Shown one piece after another: positions 59,801 to 64,000 of a stretch of DNA of 64,000 nucleotides. The position numbers and the translations under genes were made by a program. Within the stretch, counting starts at the first letter, position 1, and each line of letters begins with the position of its first letter. The stretch is from Liquidambar formosana (Eukaryota; Streptophyta; Magnoliopsida; Saxifragales; Altingiaceae): contig CM077826.1 in the NCBI GenBank assembly GCA_039720395.1, positions 24,632,430 through 24,696,429 of the forward strand, written 5' to 3'. The notes under the pieces were generated by a model that searched no databases, was not told the origin of the DNA, and was given only the letters and a program-made list of their open reading frames with translations.

Positions 59801-60747
59801 GGTTAATGATCTTTCCCCTTGGCAGATGTTTTTTGCTTTCACAGTGTGATCGTTGTGGAATTGGAGAAACAAAAAAAAATTTGAGCTTAATTTCATTATG
59901 CCGAGAGACCCTATTATCAGATACCGTACCCATGAATGGGAGGAAAGTCAGCAATCAAAAGGCACAAATCAAGTGAAGCAAGTTTTCTATGTTGCCTGGA
60001 AGTTCCCCTCCCCCCTCCCCCTTCTTGGGTTAAACTCAACATCGATGGTAGCTCCATAGGTAACCCAGGAGCTGCTGCTGGAGGTGTTTTTCTCCATGAT
60101 GAAGCAGGTAAATGGATTGTTGGCTTTGGGGTGAATATTGGCAGCTACACGGTTACAGTGGCAGAGCTTTGGGCCTTACTTCATGGTCTCACCATAGCCT
60201 GGGCAGAAGGATTTAAGAAAGTTCTCGTGGCCATTGATTCTGCGGTGGTGGTTAACCTCCTCAATAATTCCACTCAGCCGCATAGCCCCCACAAATCTCT
60301 CATCGATGCATGCAAGAAGCTTCTCAAGCAAGAGTGGTAGTGTATTCTGGAGCACAATTATCGGGAAAGTAACAAAGCAGCTGACTGCTTAGCCAATTTG
60401 AGTCGTGCTTTACCCAATTGTGTTACTATTTTTAGATCCCCCCCCCCCCCCTCTCCCTCTTTCTGATGTAATCCCTCTTCTGATTTGTGATGATAGAGGA
60501 GTGGCAACCCCTAGATTAGCTTAGGCTTTTGTTGCTTTTGGGCTTTGCCCCCAGTTTACCAAAAAAAAAAAAAAAAATAGAAGAAGGTAGTCAGAATAAC
60601 CAACGTTCTAGTTTCTGTGTACCTGTAAATGGGATGGACTAAGGTATATTTGTAGAACACCGTAAAGTGTTGTAATTCGTTGGTGACCTTTCACAGAGTC
60701 ACATCCATTCATAAGAGTCACACTTATCATAAGAGTTGCATCCTTCT

Positions 60748-60778
<31 letters not shown>

Positions 60779-60948
60779 GTTTTTTTTTCCGGGTACCATT
60801 GGAAGGGTTTGAACCCTTAATCCTAAATCTTTTACCCTACCCTCCCTCACCACTAGGCTAGCCCCCATGGTGAATCTCTTCACTTCCACCAATAGTGTGC
60901 AATAGTGCAATACTGCAATGCATGAAACGCACCATCATTCTTATATAC

Positions 60949-60987
<39 letters not shown>

Positions 60988-63205
60988 AATGCGTCGTCAA
61001 ACACACAATAAATTCCTACACAGGGAATCATCCGAGGAGTTATATTTGCTTGAACATGTATATGCTAGAGTGATAAGGCTCCCTAGATCTGAATTTGTGT
61101 GAATTATCACCTCGCCTGTTACTTTGATTTAGAGCAGATTTATGAATATTGGTTTTGCCTTATATGAATTAGGAGTTGAGCCTTGTTAAATGCAACAATA
61201 GGGACTAGAGTTGTAAATGAGCCAACTCAATCAGTGTAAGGTTGCTCAGGCTTCCTTTGATAAATTATCAAACTATAAAAAATAAAAAAAAAAAAAGAGG
61301 TTTGAACTTGACTCATTATCTCACAAAAAAGTTTGAACAAACTTTTATCAATCTGATCTCAAGTAGTTTGGTTACTTAAAGTATTAATAAGCTTATCGAG
61401 CCAAGTAGTACTTTACTTGAAGTTATCTCAATAAATTAATGAGCTTCAAGAAAAAAAAAGTTGGGGGGGGGGGGGGGTGGGGGGTGAGCTTGGCTTGTTT
61501 AAGCAAGTTTGATCAAGCTTGTTATCACGCTGGTCTTGAGACATGCCCAAGTAGCTTGGCTCATCTTACAGCCCTAGATGAACTTGCTGTGTTTCATTGG
61601 AAATCAGTAGGAATTGCATAAGCTACTAGTATCTAGTTTTCATTTTTTAATAAGAGTTTTAACTTCTCTGTTTATATATATAGACATTTGCACTCACTAT
61701 TTTGGTGTTACAAGGTAAGCTAAATTTATATGGAGTTAGTTGTAAATAGTCAATCCTCATTAGTCTTGTGGGTGTTGTTATAGCCTTAATCTATCAACTT
61801 GGTATTTATAAACCCTTTAGGAATTCCTTTCTTACCAGCCAAGACTATTTGGATTTTTTCGGTTCCTTCTAAAGGTGGCTTTCTTTTTTTGGTTGGTGGG
61901 TTGCAATAAATGCTTGACTTTGGATCACCTTATTGGGAGAGGTTTGCTTATGCCTAATAGATGTATCTTATGTAAGGAGAAGGCGGAAACAGTGGACCAT
62001 CTTTTCATACATTGCATGGTGGCTAGGAGCCTTTTGATGCTCATTTTCAATTTATTTGGTGTCCATTGGGTCCTCCCTTCTTCTACTTTTGATCTCCTCT
62101 AAGGTTGGTGGTTAAAAAGTGGCAACAAACAAGCTAAAGTGGTTTGGAGAATGGTCCCTCATGCTACTTTTTGGTGTATTTGGAGGGAAAGGAACCTTAG
62201 GACTTTTGAAGGGATTGAAAAGTCGGTACTTGATCTCAAATCCGTTCTTACTAAGATTCTTTTTTGGTGGTATACTAGCTTTGCTAAGATTAGAAATCCT
62301 TCTTTTGTACACTTCTTAGATTCCCTAAAGATATAAAGGGGTCTGTCTTTTGTGCCTTTTTTTTTTTTTTTTTTGCTTTGTTCTTGTATATGTCTCATCA
62401 ATAAAATAAAAAATAACAATAAAATAAGCACTTTTTTTTTTCTTTTTTTGGTAAATAATTAAATTAATAAAGAAGAACTAACGATGGAATACAACACCAC
62501 TTCTATCTTTTACAAGGATATCATTACCAGCATTAGGAAGCTTATCAGTTGTAAACACTCCTAACCTAAGAAGCACAGGCATGAACAGACAACACCGTAA
62601 CCTAAGAAGCACAGGCATTAACCATCTGTGAACTAGTTCTGCTTTCTGAACAAATTGAACTGCCAGATTCCACTCTCCTGGTACAACTCTGTTCACAGCA
62701 GAGTTTTCAACTTCACAAGATCTAGTACATTTGAATCTTTTACCCTCAATTATTTTATTGACAATAACTTCCTTCTAGCTACTTAGTTATGGCTTGAAGT
62801 TGCCCATTCTCTTGATCTAAAGTGGTCCATTGCCTTATTTCTGGATTCTTTAGTGTTATGGCTTTAATTCGCATTTCGTGGCTTGTTCAGTTTTATCTTC
62901 TTCCTTAAGTCTTTAGTTCCAGTCAAACTTCTACCTGTCTAATAGTTTTCATCTTGGTGCAGGAAAAGTTGCTTGTTGAGCCTTGTTCGTGTGATGATAA
63001 CATCAGCCAAAGTGTTGAACTCAACACCAGCCAAAATTCTGAGTCCTCCACAGATGCTGGATTTCCTGAATTTCCAGACAAAAGTATCAATAAGCGGATA
63101 GCAGTTATTTCCACCCTTGCAGCGGTGGGACTTTTTTTATCAACACGACTAGATTTAGGCATTTCTTTGAAGGACCTATCTGCTGCAGCATTACCCTATG
63201 AAGAG
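53873..63205 (+). CDS. HCF164: HCF164 thioredoxin-like protein, 5' part (incomplete)
   Basis: Two exons are in the window: 53873-54049 (59 codons) and 62963-63205 (81 codons); the gene runs on beyond 64000. Exon 1 encodes a Ser/Arg-rich chloroplast transit peptide ending near RTIACQADPDPTDSSTT. Exon 2 reads EKLLVEPCSC..., then INKRIAVISTLAAVGLFLST (a membrane anchor) and LGISLKDLSAAALPYEE, the stretch just before the thioredoxin fold in HCF164. The CxxC-bearing domain lies outside. HCF164 is a thylakoid-anchored, lumen-facing thiol oxidoreductase needed for cytochrome b6f assembly. Splice sites are gtatgc/gcag and phase 0. Intron 1 is 8.9 kb because of retroelements and a duplication. The family call rests on recalled similarity and is good; transcription through the large intron is assumed. 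Confidence 0.82.
54106..54125. repeat. AT then GA microsatellite
   Basis: An AT run (about 54097-54110) adjoins a GA run (to about 54126) at the start of HCF164 intron 1. Confidence 0.7.
54130..54960 (+). repeat. intronic duplication, copy A
   Basis: This segment of HCF164 intron 1 matches 61088-62580 in order: 'tttgatttagag', 'gaattgcataagctac', 'aagctaaattta', 'attgtgggtgt', 'tctatcttttacaagga' and 'agcattagtaagcttatcag'. Divergence is substantial, so the event is old. Copy A is intact apart from an AT/TG microsatellite at 54620-54667. Confidence 0.75.
55032..55044. repeat. 13-bp TSD, left, of LINE 2
   Basis: agaagaaggtagt just before LINE 2; identical copy at 60579-60591 right after its A-tail. 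Confidence 0.8.
55237..56999 (+). pseudogene. LINE 2 ORF1 remnant (DUF4283, zinc knuckle)
   Basis: It starts MEGTRNPNQPMNSDLSRSNK. An acidic stretch (DDESDEEEDD) follows, then the DUF4283 nucleic-acid-binding module (KLVSYHFMTQCLTQLWSREG, EGPWTIARHVLTIRRW, VAWVQLPELPIKYFD). A CCHC knuckle CFTCGRFGHHSEGC comes next, and then a Pro/Ser-rich tail. Frames change near 55366, 55530, 56040 and later, with stops at 56040, 56259 and 56538. The product would coat the LINE RNA; the present copy is broken. Confidence 0.75.
57036..60466 (+). pseudogene. LINE 2 ORF2 remnant (RT, zinc region, RNase H)
   Basis: The start MKIILWNCRGASNK is the endonuclease N-terminus, but the domain breaks off at about 57235-57370. 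The reverse transcriptase continues in pieces: GDKNTRFYH, APGLDE, FKPISLYNVSLKSISKILV, IDLSKAYDQISW and FADDLV (58453-58470, in a shifted frame). The C-terminal zinc region has CPSCGHDVENSLHVLWDC. RNase H runs at about 60030-60400 with Asp in NIDGS, Glu in AELWAL and Asp in AIDSAVV, followed by NKAADCLAN. The catalytic residues of RNase H are thus retained although the reading frame upstream is broken. Confidence 0.83.
60579..60591. repeat. 13-bp TSD, right, of LINE 2
   Basis: agaagaaggtagt, identical to 55032-55044, right after the LINE 2 A-tail. Confidence 0.8.
60781..60870 (-). mobile_element. short SINE, minus strand
   Basis: On the minus strand 'gggggctagcctagtggtgag' (A box) and 'agggttcaaacccttcc' (B box) are followed by an A-rich tail that merges with a gaaa microsatellite (plus-strand ttct units at about 60747-60778). 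Same family as 14181-14282 and 19661-19760. Confidence 0.55.
60951..60985. repeat. A35 homopolymer
   Basis: Thirty-five A residues in HCF164 intron 1. It may be the tail of a lost retroposon; nothing recognisable precedes it. Confidence 0.8.
61088..62580 (+). repeat. intronic duplication, copy B, split by a LINE fragment
   Basis: It matches copy A (54130-54960) up to 'atcaacttggtatttata' at about 61808 and again from 'ttggtaaataatt' at about 62449. The intervening 0.6 kb is a 5'-truncated LINE. A G-run at about 61463-61485 and a short direct repeat 'cctaagaagcacaggcat' at 62565 and 62601 are specific to this copy. Confidence 0.7.
61809..62432 (+). mobile_element. 5'-truncated LINE, same family as LINE 1
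   Basis: The sequence encodes the LINE 1 ORF2 C-terminus in broken frames: LVGCNKCLTLDHLIGRG, RCILCKEKAETVDHLFIHC, FGVHWVLPSSTFDLL, then CIWRERNLRTFEGIEKS. It corresponds to LINE 1 from about 45598 to its stop. It ends in an A/T-rich tail with aataaaataaaaaataac. Truncation at the 5' end is usual for LINE retroposition. Stops at about 62100 and the frame breaks show decay. Confidence 0.8.
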
Positions 63206-63933
63206 GTTTTTCTCATTTGTTATGCACTCATAATCGCATATAGCTCGTTATTATGTCTGTCCCCAAGTACTTGGTAGACTGTATGGGTGTGGAAGGGTCA
63301 GTGCCAAGTATGGCGCGTGGTTGAGGGGATGGATGAAAGCCAAAATTTTACTCCAATGTATCTTAAGCTTTTAAATACGAAAGGAGTATTAGAACAAAGT
63401 ATCTATTAAATGGCCTTTCTCTTTCCTCCTAGAGGTGTCAAGTTTCCAACGTAAAAGCCTAACCTATTAGATGGGGGTCCCAAACAAGGATATGAAGCCA
63501 TATCGAATTCAATACTTCTTCGATGATGTGAGGTGTGGGACTTCGCAACACTCTCCCTCACAGTGTCGGCCTAACAAGACAAGAATGGGCCTGTCACGTG
63601 GACAAAATAGATGGGCTCACAAACGAATCGGGCCCATGAATGACATGCTCCGAAATCATGTTAAGTTTCCAATCTAAAAGCCTAAGGTGTTAGGTGGAGG
63701 GCCCATACAAGTTTACGAAGACATTTCAAACAAATATTTAGATGATGTGGGATTGTGTGACTTTCCAACAGGTGGAGAAGAAGGTTCTTTCCTTGTTCCA
63801 GAATGGATTTTTAGTCGCATTTAAGTGATGTAGGAATTTAGTAGTCATGCTGTTCTGTTGATGGAATAGGCACAATGCTAGAAGATTGCTAAATCTTGTT
63901 ACTCATTTGAAAATTTACCTATTTAATATATTG

Positions 63934-63981
<48 letters not shown>

Positions 63982-64000
63982 TTTAAATGTTCTTTTCCTT
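63206..64000 (+). other. HCF164 intron 2, partial, with a direct repeat
   Basis: The donor is gttttt. Two related stretches, 'caagtttccaacgtaaaagcctaacctattaga' (about 63439) and 'aagtttccaatctaaaagcctaaggtgttaggt' (about 63663), each lead into a 'gatgatgtgaggtgtgggact' or 'gatgatgtgggattgtgtgact' block. They may be two decayed copies of one small repeat unit. A CT run fills 63937-63978. No further HCF164 exon is in the window. Confidence 0.6.

Larger units (their letters stand above)
55045..60578 (+). mobile_element. L1-type LINE with RNase H domain, defective (LINE 2)
   Basis: The element lies in HCF164 intron 1, same strand, between perfect 13-bp duplications, and ends in A17 at 60561-60577. 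ORF1 (from ATG 55237) has a DUF4283-type domain and a CCHC zinc knuckle. ORF2 (from ATG 57036) has endonuclease start, reverse transcriptase, zinc-binding region and a C-terminal RNase H. Many stops and frameshifts are present, and most of the endonuclease is deleted near 57300-57370. It is a different lineage from LINE 1, which lacks RNase H. Confidence 0.87.

Noticed and set aside
1..64000. tRNA genes suggested by A/B-box-like motifs
   Set aside because: Every site found has the tRNA-like head followed by a body and A-rich tail and lacks a foldable cloverleaf, so they were called SINEs.
1..64000. CRISPR arrays, operons, riboswitches
   Set aside because: The direct repeats seen are microsatellites, TSDs, MITE motifs or large segmental duplications; the DNA is plant nuclear and nothing fits a prokaryotic array or operon.

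Overview
This is a stretch of eudicot nuclear DNA, probably from a woody perennial. Evidence: spliced plant-specific genes with GT-AG introns, plant L1-type LINEs, tRNA-derived SINEs, many MITEs, and no bacterial-style operons. The species cannot be named from the sequence. The window is gene-poor and repeat-rich. I recognise four plant loci; nearly everything else that can be named is a mobile element, often nested, and several insertions carry target-site duplications (TSDs) that can be read directly.

Layout. 1-9.6 kb: no gene; a gypsy-like LTR remnant, MITEs, SINEs and Helitron-like hairpins. 9.66-11.52 kb (-): a QRT3-like pectin-lyase-fold polygalacturonase with four single-base insertions clustered in exon 3. 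11.95-19.0 kb: a 683-bp tandem array that looks like a TRIM/copia array with three tRNA-Met-like primer sites, broken by a 1.57-kb Mutator-like element and closed by a Tourist-like MITE. 19.9-21.4 kb: Mutator-like and foldback MITEs. 22.3-26.5 kb (+): a pollen-receptor-like LRR pseudokinase in three exons, with an in-frame 51-bp duplication at the glycine-rich loop and a hAT transposase remnant in intron 1. 28.05-46.36 kb (+): a ten-exon USP-coiled-coil-kinase gene of the plant U-box-related family. Its last intron holds a 6.3-kb LINE bounded by a 16-bp TSD, and that LINE is itself split by a 0.69-kb insertion with a 12-bp TSD. 46.4-53.8 kb: intergenic, with nested hAT MITEs, a SINE and a duplicated segment in which each copy carries a different MITE. 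53.87 kb to beyond the window end (+): the 5' part of HCF164, a thylakoid thioredoxin-like protein. Its 8.9-kb first intron contains a diverged direct duplication, a 5.5-kb LINE with an RNase H domain (13-bp TSD) and a 5'-truncated LINE.

The four genes are not obviously connected; two (QRT3-like and PRK-like) belong to families known from pollen biology. I saw no gene cluster or novel enzymatic system. The most notable signals are gene-structure changes: a LINE-stretched last intron with a premature-looking stop, a duplicated nucleotide-loop segment in a pseudokinase, and a frameshift cluster in QRT3. Coordinates of splice sites come from reading GT/AG and frame continuity by eye, without transcript support.
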